From an uncultured Clostridia bacterium (lineage in GTDB: Bacteria; Bacillota; Clostridia; Christensenellales; Borkfalkiaceae): a DNA stretch of 23,475 nt. Below, one piece after another: positions 15,594-23,467 of the stretch. Below the pieces are notes generated by a model. It saw only the letters and a program-made list of their open reading frames with translations. It was not told the DNA's origin and did not search any database. Every line of letters starts with the position of its first letter. Position 1 is the first letter of the stretch. Position numbers and translations under genes: made by a program. The stretch is taken from positions 1 to 23,475 of the forward strand of contig CAKVPH010000027.1 of assembly GCA_934796775.1 (NCBI GenBank). The letters run 5' to 3'.

Positions 15594-16163
15594 TTACTTA
15601 ATTTTTGCGTAAACCTTCTTTTCAAGCTTTAAAACAAGCTCTAAATACATTGCGCCAAGCTGCACGTTAAGATCTTCTTGCAAAATGTTGCGGCTTGACA
15701 GTATTTCGCTTTCGTAAAGCGTTACGTCTGAATATTTTTCGTAAAGCTCGGCACGCTCGCCAAGCATTTTTTCAAGTTTTTCCAAAATCGTGGTTTCGCC
15801 GTTTAAAAGCGGCCGTTCTTCTAAACTACCCGAAAGCCTTGAAGCAAGCGTTTGAACGTCGCAGTCAAGGTAAACCACAAGTCCGCTTTTTTTAAGCGCG
15901 CGCATTGCACTATCGCTTAAAACCGTGCCGCCGCCGGTAGCTATTACCGCATTATCGTGTTCTGCGGCTTTTTGAGCCTCAAAATTTTCAAGCTCGCGAA
16001 AAAGTTGTTCGCCGCCGGTAGAAAAAATAAGCGGTATACTGCCGCCGAAATTCTTGCAAATCTCCACGTCGAGGTCGATAAACGGCATATTCAAAAGGTT
16101 GGAACAGTATGCGCCGAAAGTGCTTTTACCACTCCCGCTCATGCCGATAAGAACTATATTCAT
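15594..16163 (-). CDS. aroK: Shikimate kinase
   Basis: Phosphorylates the 3-hydroxyl of shikimate with ATP, in the cytoplasm. The 189-residue product has Walker A GMSGSGKST (7-15), the Mg-binding D30-L-D32 in PFIDLD, the shikimate-binding R56 in FRELE, and the GGG motif at 77-79. The lid arginine is in EERPLL. Its ATG overlaps the aroQ stop codon as ATGA, so translation is probably coupled to aroQ. It is the last gene of the aro operon; no terminator is evident before the ABC transporter gene. Confidence 0.95.
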   Translation of the reverse strand: MNIVLIGMSGSGKSTFGAYCSNLLNMPFIDLDVEICKNFGGSIPLIFSTGGEQLFRELENFEAQKAAEHDNAVIATGGGTVLSDSAMRALKKSGLVVYLDCDVQTLASRLSGSLEERPLLNGETTILEKLEKMLGERAELYEKYSDVTLYESEILSSRNILQEDLNVQLGAMYLELVLKLEKKVYAKIK

Positions 16164-16576
16164 ACCAAAAAACTCTCCACCGCAAGCAGATAACTTTTTT
16201 CTTTAAAACCGGTTATAAGCCCGGCGCAAACGGGTGCAATAACGCTTGTATGGCGAAACTCTTCGCGCGAGAACACGTTGGAAATATGAACTTCCACAAC
16301 TTTTTTTCGGCTTGCGGTTATTGCATCGCGAATGGCAATGGAATAATGCGAATATGCGCCCGCATTTAAAATAATTCCGTCGCACTTTGCACTTTGAATT
16401 TTTTCGCAGATTTCGCCTTCGATATTACTCTGATAAAAATCTACTTCCACTCCGCGGCTTTTGCAAAACGCCGCAATTTCGGCATTTATATCGGACAACG
16501 TTTTATTCCCGTAAACGCCCGGTTCGCGCTCGCCCAAAAGGTTTAAATTAACGCCGTTTATTACCTGAAGTTTCAT
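16160..16576 (-). CDS. aroQ: 3-dehydroquinate dehydratase, type II
   Basis: Dehydrates 3-dehydroquinate to 3-dehydroshikimate; the type II enzyme is a small dodecamer. The start at 16576 (MKLQVINGV) is chosen over the in-frame ATG at 16588 because it has GGAGAG 6 bases upstream and forms an ATGA overlap with the stop of the aroA-aroE fusion. The product is then 138 residues, close to family length. Key parts are the N-terminal NGVNLNLLG (the usual form is NGPNLNLLG), catalytic Y22 (VYG), NAGAYSHYSIAIRDA, and VEVHISNVFSREEFR. The stop overlaps aroK as ATGA. It replaces AroD in this pathway. Confidence 0.95.
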   Translation of the reverse strand: MKLQVINGVNLNLLGEREPGVYGNKTLSDINAEIAAFCKSRGVEVDFYQSNIEGEICEKIQSAKCDGIILNAGAYSHYSIAIRDAITASRKKVVEVHISNVFSREEFRHTSVIAPVCAGLITGFKEKSYLLAVESFLV

Positions 16577-18585
16577 TTTTCTCTCCATTTTTTATATAGC
16601 AAACGTGCTTTTTGCTCGTCCGCCGAAATGCCGCGCGCACATGCTTCGCTTAAATACGCCTGATAAAAAAGCATTGAAATTCCGTCAAAATTTTTAACGC
16701 CTAATCCTTCGGCAATGTTTAAAAATTCGGTTTTTTCGCCGTAGTTTATATCTATCACGCAGTTTGCGGCCTTAATAAGTCCTTTTGCTATCGGGCATTT
16801 ATCTTTTAAAGCCGAAGCGTTTATTATAACGTCGCACTTGCCCGCAATATATTTTTTTATGCCCAAAGCTTTGCCAGAATTTTTTAAAAAGTCGTTAAGC
16901 CTTTTTGAACTGCGGTTTTTCATATAAACGATTGCACCTGCGGCGTTCAACGCCACGGCAATGCTCCTGCCCGCGCCGCCCGCGCCGTAAACCAGAACTT
17001 TTTTACCTTTTACATCTACACATTCTTCGTGCATAGCATAAATCAAACCGTCGCCGTCAAAAGTGTAACCTGTTTTTTCTATAATACAGTTTACCGACGA
17101 CGAAAGGCTCGCCTTTTTTGTAAGTTCGCAATATTTTCCCGCCGTTTCTTTATACGGAATAGTTACGTTAATCAACCTATACGGCGACTTTTTGATAAAT
17201 TCTTCTACTTTTTCGCCTGTATTTTCGCCTGTGAGCGAAACACATTCGTACCCGTAGTTTTTATCGCCGCATTCCGTTGCTATAAACTTATGTATATCGC
17301 CGGAAAGCGAACGCGAAACGTCGCTGCCGATTAAACACGAGCGCGATTCGTAAAATTCCGAATAAAATTCGGGCAAGGATATTTCGGCGGCGTTTTCGCC
17401 GTCCAACCTGCCGCCCGCGCCGGTAGCCATAGCTATGAACGCGGTCATTTCCATTCGATGATCGTCGCTTTGATAGTTAAAATATTCAGGAGCTATTCCG
17501 CCCGAAACAAACAAATCGTCGCCAACGGCTTTCGCCGCGCCGCCGGCAAGATTGATAAGCTCGGCGGCTTTTTGCAGTCGGTCGCTTTCTTTTATTTTGA
17601 GTTCGCCCGCATTTTTAACCGTAAGCCCGTTAAAATGTGCGGCTATAAGTGCAAGAACGGGTATTTCGTCTATCATGGACGGCAACTCCTCTTCGGTAAC
17701 CGTCATCTGTTCTAAGTCGCTTTTTTTTGCGGTAACGTCTGCACAAGGTTCGCCGCAAACGTTTTTTTTGTTTAAAAAAGTCAGGTTTGCGCCGGCAGAC
17801 AAAAGTTTATCGTAAAAGCCGCGTCTGCCCGTGCCGAGCATTACATTTTTAACGGTAACTTCGCCCTTGATAAGCCCCGCCGCAACGTAAAACGCCGCAG
17901 AGGACGGATCTGTGGGAACGGTAATTTCGGCAGCTTTCAAATTAGACGGCAAAACGGTTATTTTGTTGCCTTCTTTTTGCACCTGCCCCGAAAAATAAGG
18001 CAACATGTTTTCGGTATGTGCGCGGGTTATGAATTTTTCGTTTATTATCGTTTTTACGTTTGCCGTAACGCCCGAAAGTATCAGTGCGCCTTTAACCTGC
18101 GCGCTGGGAATAATCAGATCATATTCGTAATCGGAAAGAGTTGCGGGATGAATATAAACGGGCAACGCCCCTGCAGACGCCTGAATGTTTGCACCGCGCT
18201 TTAAAAGCGGCAACACCACGCGCGACATAGGTCTTTTTTGCAAATTACCGTCGCCCGTAACGGTTGCTTCCACATTTGCACCCGCAAGCAAGCCTATTAA
18301 AAGCCGAGCCGTGGTCGCGCTGTTTTTGCAATCGAAAACCGCTCCGCTTTTTATGTTTTTAGTGCCTGCAACAACTATTTTTTTATTGCTTTCGACCGCC
18401 GCGCGCGCGCCCAAAGCTCTGGCACATTCCACTGCGGCAAGCGTATCGGCAGAAATAAGCGCGTCGTTTATAACGGTAACGCCCTCACTTATAGCACCAA
18501 GCAAAATTGCGCGGATAGTCATTGATTTATCCGTTCCCGCTTTATACAAGCCATAAAGACTGCAAAAAGGTACAACGTTCATCAT
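16573..18585 (-). CDS. aroA: Fusion of EPSP synthase (AroA) and shikimate dehydrogenase (AroE)
   Basis: A 670-residue single chain joining two shikimate enzymes. Residues 1 to about 413 are EPSP synthase, which joins shikimate 3-phosphate and phosphoenolpyruvate: TDKSMTIRA (18-26), GDGNLQKRPM, QVKGALILSGV, DPSSAAFYVAAGLI, D306-E307, IKESDRL (331-337) and DDHRMEM (374-380). Residues from about 416 are shikimate dehydrogenase: SRSLSGDIH (424-432), NVTIPYK (473-479, with the catalytic Lys), and the NADPH-binding Rossmann motif GAGGAGR (534-540). Some positions differ from the norm: CKNSATTAR where GNSGTTxR is usual, and GYTFDGDG (D510) where GYNTDxxG is usual. It is preceded by aroC and followed by aroQ, both by ATGA overlaps. 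A frame error is unlikely because both halves are in one frame. Confidence 0.9.
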   Translation of the reverse strand: MMNVVPFCSLYGLYKAGTDKSMTIRAILLGAISEGVTVINDALISADTLAAVECARALGARAAVESNKKIVVAGTKNIKSGAVFDCKNSATTARLLIGLLAGANVEATVTGDGNLQKRPMSRVVLPLLKRGANIQASAGALPVYIHPATLSDYEYDLIIPSAQVKGALILSGVTANVKTIINEKFITRAHTENMLPYFSGQVQKEGNKITVLPSNLKAAEITVPTDPSSAAFYVAAGLIKGEVTVKNVMLGTGRRGFYDKLLSAGANLTFLNKKNVCGEPCADVTAKKSDLEQMTVTEEELPSMIDEIPVLALIAAHFNGLTVKNAGELKIKESDRLQKAAELINLAGGAAKAVGDDLFVSGGIAPEYFNYQSDDHRMEMTAFIAMATGAGGRLDGENAAEISLPEFYSEFYESRSCLIGSDVSRSLSGDIHKFIATECGDKNYGYECVSLTGENTGEKVEEFIKKSPYRLINVTIPYKETAGKYCELTKKASLSSSVNCIIEKTGYTFDGDGLIYAMHEECVDVKGKKVLVYGAGGAGRSIAVALNAAGAIVYMKNRSSKRLNDFLKNSGKALGIKKYIAGKCDVIINASALKDKCPIAKGLIKAANCVIDINYGEKTEFLNIAEGLGVKNFDGISMLFYQAYLSEACARGISADEQKARLLYKKWREK

Positions 18586-19772
18586 AGCGCGTTATAACGC
18601 TCTTTGATTTTTTGCAAAGAGTCGCCCCCCATACTTTTGGTTATCACGCTTGATAAAGTAAGCGCGACAACGCCTTTTAATATAGGACAGAGCGTAAAAA
18701 CAGCCGTTATATCCGCCCGCTCTTTTTGCGAAACGCAAGAATTGCCGTTTACGTCTACCGACGGCACACCTTTTTTTGTGGTCGGCAGAGGCTTAACCTT
18801 AACTTTAATAACGATTTCTTCGCCGTTAGTCATGCCGCCGTCTATACCGCCGCTTTTTTTACCGTTTGCGTAAAGCTTGCCTTTATCGTAAACTATACGG
18901 TCGGCATAAGCAGTTCCTACAAGGCAAATATCTTGTTCGTTTTCCCCAAAATATATGCCTTTTACAGCCTGAATTTCAAACAAATCTCGGGCTATAGCAC
19001 CGCTAACGCGCTTTTCGGATTCAAATCCGCCAAAACCCGCCTTAATGCCGGAAACCCGCAATTCTATCTCGCCGCCGAGCGATTCCCCGTCCGCCACGGC
19101 TTTTTTAACGCAAGTTTTTGCGTCCTTTATAAAATTCTTGTTTGCGCTGAAATACGGTGCGCCAACAGACGAAATATCTTTAAAAGAATAATCTTTATCG
19201 TCTTTTACGTCCGCCACCGCACGAACGAAAGCAGAAACGTTTATATTAAGCTCATTAAGAAACGACAGCGCAATCGCGCCCGCCGCAACGTTTAAACAGG
19301 TATTCCGCGCAGACGCGCCTTCCGCAATTATGCGCGCGTCCTTAATGCCGTATTTTACAATACCGGGCATGTCCGCATGCCCCGGTCTTAAATTTACAAG
19401 CGGTGCATAATTTTGTTCGAAAATTCCGTCGCAAGTTTCGGTGTAATTTTCGGCGCACGTTCCATTGCCTGCTTCGGCGGTAAGGGAATCGCTTTCGCCT
19501 GATAAATTACAATTATAAACCGAAAGCGTGCGAACGTTGTTTTTTATAACTATGGCAACGTTATTGCCCGTGGTTTTTCCGCTTGCCACGCCGGAAAGAT
19601 AAAATAGTTTATCCTTTTCCTTTTTCTGCCGTTCACTCCTGCCAAAAGCCAGATTACGTTCGCGCAAAAGTAAGTTTATTTTATTTTCGTCGGCGGGTAT
19701 TCCGTACGGAACGTCGGTTATTAAACCTACCATAAACTTTCCGTGCGACTCGCCCGATTTATACAATTTCAT
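18582..19772 (-). CDS. aroC: Chorismate synthase
   Basis: Converts EPSP to chorismate, using reduced FMN, the last step of the pathway. The 396-residue product starts with GESHG (H10) and has LRERNLAFGRSERQ, RPGHADMPG (129-137) and the ASARNT motif (153-158; usually ASARET). The C-terminal part has the PLPTTKKGVPSVD motif. It is slightly longer than typical bacterial enzymes because of an insert near residues 85-115. It is the first gene of the aroC-aroA/E-aroQ-aroK unit; its stop overlaps the next ATG as ATGA. I see no good ribosome binding site before the ATG at 19772, and no clear promoter in the 59 bases upstream. Confidence 0.95.
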   Translation of the reverse strand: MKLYKSGESHGKFMVGLITDVPYGIPADENKINLLLRERNLAFGRSERQKKEKDKLFYLSGVASGKTTGNNVAIVIKNNVRTLSVYNCNLSGESDSLTAEAGNGTCAENYTETCDGIFEQNYAPLVNLRPGHADMPGIVKYGIKDARIIAEGASARNTCLNVAAGAIALSFLNELNINVSAFVRAVADVKDDKDYSFKDISSVGAPYFSANKNFIKDAKTCVKKAVADGESLGGEIELRVSGIKAGFGGFESEKRVSGAIARDLFEIQAVKGIYFGENEQDICLVGTAYADRIVYDKGKLYANGKKSGGIDGGMTNGEEIVIKVKVKPLPTTKKGVPSVDVNGNSCVSQKERADITAVFTLCPILKGVVALTLSSVITKSMGGDSLQKIKERYNAL

Positions 19773-19831
19773 ATGTTTTTAATAATTTTTAAGGTAGTTT
19801 AAGAAAAACATTCGTCATCACTAAGTGTTTT

Positions 19832-20653
19832 TTAACGTAAAATTTTATTTCTTTTTAATAGTGCTTTAATCTCGGGCATTTTTTCTTTTGTGGCGTTATA
19901 GCCGATTTCAAGCATTTTATTCAGCTTTTCCGGCGATACGCTTGCAGATGAAAACTCCGATAAATCGGGGCAAATTAACACATCGGAAAACTCTTTGCCA
20001 GCCTTGCTCCTGTCAAAATAAGGCACTTTGTTGCCATTATACATATCGTCGAGTATGGGTTTTATCTTTTCGTTTGTGGGCAATTCTTTGGATAGATTTA
20101 TGCCTATAACCACGTCTGCCCCAAAAGATTTAGCTACGTCTGCAGGCACGCTGTTTAAATATGCCCCGTCGGCTAAAGTTTTACCGTCAATTACAATAGG
20201 TTTAAACACGGGCGGTATCGCAGAAGACGCACGCATAGCCTTTGCCACGTTACCGCTTGAAATAACTTCTTCCTTGCCGTTATAAATATCCGTGGCAACG
20301 GCGGCAAACGGAAGAGCTAAATCTTCAAAAGTGGCGCCGCCCATAATTTCGTCAAGCAGTTTTTCGGTAGTTTTGCCCGCAAACTTCATTTTTATAAGCG
20401 TTTGAACGCTTAAAAGTTCTAATTCGGAAACGTATTTGAGCATTGCTGCCGACGAAAACCCCGCCGCGTACATACCGCCCACAATAGAGCCTATGCTTGT
20501 ACCCGTAACTACGTCGAAAGAAATTCCTTCTTCATCGAACGCGCGGATAGCACCTATGTGCGCCATACCTTTTGCTCCGCCGCTGCCCAGCGCAAGCCCG
20601 AGCTTTTTAGGCTTTGTTTTATTAAAAATTCTTTTAAAGAAATCGGTAATCAT
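19832..20653 (-). CDS. Patatin-like phospholipase (RssA type)
   Basis: A 273-residue patatin-family hydrolase, likely a lipid acyl hydrolase in or near the membrane. The oxyanion motif is GSGGAKG (23-29), the nucleophile elbow is GTSIG (51-55, Ser53), and the catalytic aspartate is D162 in the DGAYL motif. These form the Ser-Asp dyad of the family. RssA/RssB-type proteins are common in Firmicutes, but their substrates are mostly unknown. It has its own promoter at 20787-20816, and no ribosome binding site is obvious before the ATG. aroC follows 59 bases after its stop codon, so the two genes may be co-transcribed. Confidence 0.9.
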   Translation of the reverse strand: MITDFFKRIFNKTKPKKLGLALGSGGAKGMAHIGAIRAFDEEGISFDVVTGTSIGSIVGGMYAAGFSSAAMLKYVSELELLSVQTLIKMKFAGKTTEKLLDEIMGGATFEDLALPFAAVATDIYNGKEEVISSGNVAKAMRASSAIPPVFKPIVIDGKTLADGAYLNSVPADVAKSFGADVVIGINLSKELPTNEKIKPILDDMYNGNKVPYFDRSKAGKEFSDVLICPDLSEFSSASVSPEKLNKMLEIGYNATKEKMPEIKALLKRNKILR

Positions 20654-20786
20654 TGTTGTTTAAAGTAGTCGCTTATAAAGTCGTTATGCTTTTTATTGCC
20701 GGTTTTTCTTTTTTATCGGCTTAAATTTTAGTTTTTTATCCCAAAATGCACAATACGGTATAAACGCCCACATTTTAGTATATATA

Positions 20787-20816
20787 ATTTTAACATATTT
20801 TTTTATGGTAAGTCAA
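20787..20816 (-). promoter_or_regulatory. Promoter of the patatin-like gene
   Basis: On the minus strand TTGACT (20811-20816) and TAAAAT (20787-20792) are spaced by 18 bases. Leader length is about 130 bases. Between this promoter and the next gene lie two hairpins, the clear terminator at 20872-20903 and an AAAGCTT/AAGCTTT stem at 20838-20856. Confidence 0.7.
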
Positions 20817-20871
20817 GAAAACTATAACAATTATCCCAAAGCTTTTATTAAGCTTTAATTTAGAGCGAGAA

Positions 20872-20903
20872 AAAACCCCGCCTTTTATTAAAAGCGAGGT
20901 TTT
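20872..20903 (-). terminator. Terminator of the prepilin-like gene
   Basis: AAAACC-c-CG-c-CTTTT pairs with AAAAG-CG-a-GGTTTT, with one mismatch and one bulge. On the minus strand it is followed by a TTTTTTC run. It lies about 30 bases past the stop codon at 20932. T-runs on the plus strand (20900-20911) mean it may work both ways. Confidence 0.75.
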
Positions 20904-20931
20904 GTTTTTTTAGTTATAGTTTGTGTTTAAA

Positions 20932-23223
20932 TTAAACAGGAACTACAGACCATGTTCCTTCTGTTTCGTTGGGTACTATTGCAAAGCCGGATTTTGCTTT
21001 TGGAGAAATCTTCGATTCTTCGGTTTTTGTAGCACTTGTATAATTTTTAGCGTAAAAATATTTATTTTGCGCCATGTTAAAAATGCCACCTTTAAGATAT
21101 ATTGTTGAAATACCCTTTGAACCATTGATATAACTTCCGGTTGGCATTTCTACTGCCTGATCGGCTATAGCCTTTATAAAATATGCTCCGTCTTTAGTAG
21201 TGTTAAAAATGCCGCCACTAATTGTTATTGCGGTTTTAGCCCCTGTATAAGCAGTATTTAAATAAGTTGAGTTAATATAGATAACACAATCTCCGTCAGA
21301 TGATAAGGTTCCATCGGTTATTTCTAACTGTACCCCCGAATATTTACCATATTGACTGTTTGTGTTACCACACATATAAACAGCTCCTGTTTTACCTTTA
21401 ATTTCACCACCGTTTATCTGGAATATACCGAACTTACTTACCGCTTCTATTCTTTCTTCTTCGGTTGCATATTTTTTACTTGCTATATTAGAAGGTACAA
21501 CTTCATTATATTGAGGGTGATAAATCGCATACGAATTTACAGACTCAATTCTTCCGCCATTTACAATCAAACGATTTCTAAATAAAGTCGATTCGACATC
21601 ATACTTAGAACCGCTGATTGCGTAACTGCTTGCTTTTACAACGCCGCCGTTTATTTGAACACAACCGCTGTGCCACATCATGATAGCGCAACCGTTTGCG
21701 TTGTTAGAAGAATCTATTGTACCGCTTTGTAAAATAAACTGGTTATTTGATTTTCCGAAAATAGCGTTCTTGCTTGATTTTTCAACTGTAATTAAACCGC
21801 CGTTTGCAGTATTTTCGGTTTCGGCGGCAACTATCTGACCACATCCTGCAAGAGAAGAATCTTTTATAGTCATTGCGCCGCGAACAAAGAATCCGTACAA
21901 ACCGTAATTTTTAGTTGCTTCATCATAAGCGGAGTTATATAAAGTTAAAGTGTAGCCGTGTAAATCAAACGTTACTTCTAAAGTGTTGGACTGTTCGATA
22001 ATGCCATCTTCAGGAGCAACAATATTAGCACCTAATCTTACGGTGATTTTTGAAAGTTCAGAACCTGTAACCGTTCCCTTGCTTTCAAGACGTTCTTTCA
22101 ATTCTTTATAAGTTTTTACAGTAATAGCGGGTTCAAGATTTGCGTTTTCAACAACCGTGCCGCAAACAGTACATTTATCGCCTGCGCCGGGAGTATGATC
22201 GGCTAATCCGGTTTCCTGTTGTTCAACGGTAATCTGACCGCAAACCGAGCAATGCTTACCTTCGGTTTTACCGGGGGTTTGGCAAGTTGCGGGAACTGCT
22301 TCGTCTATAACTTCGGTATGAACGTGATCGGGGCTTACAGTATCGTCTATTATACTCTTGCCGTTTTCGTCATAAATGTTCTGACCGTATTTAGGAGCGA
22401 TTGTAAAATCTTTTGTAACGCCTTCGCCATTTAAAATAGCCATGATGGCTTCTTCGGACTGATAAAATCTTGTGGTTTTAGTGGTAACAAATTTACCTTT
22501 TGAAAATTCTGTAAGAGTTTCAATAAAGCCGTGTTCATAATAACAGTCTGCACTTGAAACAGCTATTACCTTAAGAACTTTTACGTAATCGTAATGATGA
22601 ACGGTATCGTTTTCGGCATCAACGGTTAAATCGCCGCCGTTTGTACGGATAGTAACGGTTTGCCCTGCGACACTGCTCTCACGAGCATATTTAACAATTT
22701 TAATATCCTTATTTTCGCCTACGTCTACACCGGTAACAAATTCAAGCTCACCAACATTATTTTTAAGAGCAGAATAATCGCCTTTAACTAAGTAGTTGCT
22801 GTATTTGTCAGAAAATCCGGTTTTGGGAGTAACAACTTTCCAAAGGTCTATGTTATCGGCGGCTACGGTCGTGTTGTCGCGATAAACGTCATCACCGTTT
22901 TTATCCTTAAGCAAGAAACGATTGTTTTTGCTGTCCCATAAGATGTGACCGGTGCTGAGCGGGGTTAAACGATCTACGTTGTAGCCTAAACCTGCCATTA
23001 TTTTAATAGTATCGTACATTGTTTCGGGCTTGTCGTTTTCGGCTTCGTAACGAACAAGCGCGGTGTTGAGTGTTTTTACTGTGGTCATATCGGACGTTTC
23101 TTTAGCGTCTTCTACAAAGCAACCGATAGTGGGAATAAGTATTGCAGAAAGCACTGCAATTACTGCAACCACAATGACTAATTCAACCAAAGTAAAACCT
23201 TTCTTTTTGGTTTTTGTTTGCAT
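20932..23223 (-). CDS. Prepilin-like protein with a C-terminal right-handed beta-helix domain
   Basis: A 763-residue exported protein with unusual architecture. Residues 1-35 have a class III (type IV pilin) leader: KKKG9-F10TLVE14LVIVVAV. Cleavage after G9 and N-methylation of F10 are expected, E14 is the conserved glutamate of mature residue 5, and a hydrophobic helix follows. After a pilin-like stalk (36-100) comes a region near 185-240 containing TIRTNGGDLTVDAENDTVHH. Around 303-355 are Cys modules (ATC, CSVC, CTVC). From about 400 to 735 there is a repetitive right-handed beta-helix with rungs such as INGGVVKASSYAI, INGGEIKGKTGAV, ISGGIFNTTKDGA and LKGGIFNMAQNKY. Ribosome binding site AAGGAG precedes the ATG. 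Likely a surface or pseudopilus-borne adhesin or carbohydrate-binding protein. No pilus assembly genes are in the window. Confidence 0.88.
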   Translation of the reverse strand: MQTKTKKKGFTLVELVIVVAVIAVLSAILIPTIGCFVEDAKETSDMTTVKTLNTALVRYEAENDKPETMYDTIKIMAGLGYNVDRLTPLSTGHILWDSKNNRFLLKDKNGDDVYRDNTTVAADNIDLWKVVTPKTGFSDKYSNYLVKGDYSALKNNVGELEFVTGVDVGENKDIKIVKYARESSVAGQTVTIRTNGGDLTVDAENDTVHHYDYVKVLKVIAVSSADCYYEHGFIETLTEFSKGKFVTTKTTRFYQSEEAIMAILNGEGVTKDFTIAPKYGQNIYDENGKSIIDDTVSPDHVHTEVIDEAVPATCQTPGKTEGKHCSVCGQITVEQQETGLADHTPGAGDKCTVCGTVVENANLEPAITVKTYKELKERLESKGTVTGSELSKITVRLGANIVAPEDGIIEQSNTLEVTFDLHGYTLTLYNSAYDEATKNYGLYGFFVRGAMTIKDSSLAGCGQIVAAETENTANGGLITVEKSSKNAIFGKSNNQFILQSGTIDSSNNANGCAIMMWHSGCVQINGGVVKASSYAISGSKYDVESTLFRNRLIVNGGRIESVNSYAIYHPQYNEVVPSNIASKKYATEEERIEAVSKFGIFQINGGEIKGKTGAVYMCGNTNSQYGKYSGVQLEITDGTLSSDGDCVIYINSTYLNTAYTGAKTAITISGGIFNTTKDGAYFIKAIADQAVEMPTGSYINGSKGISTIYLKGGIFNMAQNKYFYAKNYTSATKTEESKISPKAKSGFAIVPNETEGTWSVVPV

Positions 23224-23252
23224 TTTAAGTTTTCTCCTTAAATTTTTCTATT

Positions 23253-23280
23253 ACTAACCGGGGTTTTGCTCCGTGTTAGT
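23253..23280. repeat. Inverted repeat in the leader of the prepilin-like gene
   Basis: ACTAAC-CGG / CCG-t-GTTAGT forms a stem of about 9 bases, 30 bases upstream of the ATG at 23223. It is not followed by a U-run. It could be a 5' stabilising or regulatory stem. Confidence 0.4.
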
Positions 23281-23300
23281 TCTTTTAAAACATTAAATAA

Positions 23301-23353
23301 TCAACCTATAGCGCAGCGTGTCGCTGCACCCGAGCTACCACTTATAAACTTTT
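23301..23353 (-). repeat. Composite hairpin repeat (copy D)
   Basis: The minus strand of 23313-23353 matches 12762-12802 at 33 of 41 positions, and includes a perfect hairpin GCAGCG/CGCTGC (23313-23327). It is followed by GCTATAGGTTGA, which matches the core of repeats A, B and C. Confidence 0.55.
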
Positions 23354-23372
23354 AGGATAAAATAAAGTTACT

Positions 23373-23467
23373 ACTCGTTAAAGCCTATTACGAGTTTAAG
23401 GCTTCCACTCTTGGGGAAGCTGGCAATGCGTAGCATTGACTGAAGAGGATTGCAACGTAACGTTGCA
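23373..23467. repeat. Multi-hairpin dispersed repeat (Clostridia type)
   Basis: Four inverted repeats follow one another: ACTCGT/ACGAGT (23373-23395), GCTTCC/GGAAGC (23401-23420), CAATGC/GCATTG (23424-23438), and TGCAACG/CGTTGCA (23451-23467). The text CTTCCACTCTTGGGGAAGCT, then GACTGAAGAGG, resembles a short dispersed repeat seen in many gut Clostridia genomes. No ORF is present. It may continue past the right edge. Confidence 0.6.

Noticed and set aside
16577..16588. Upstream ATG for aroQ giving four extra residues (MERK)
   Set aside because: The ATG at 16576 has GGAGAG at 6 bases and gives the usual N-terminus and an ATGA overlap.
18726..19295. 189-codon frame opposite aroC
   Set aside because: It is antisense to chorismate synthase motifs and has no ribosome binding site or recognisable domain.
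23373..23467. Possible CRISPR array or tRNA in the hairpin-rich right end
   Set aside because: The hairpins are different from each other, with no evenly spaced repeats or spacers, and none has a cloverleaf.
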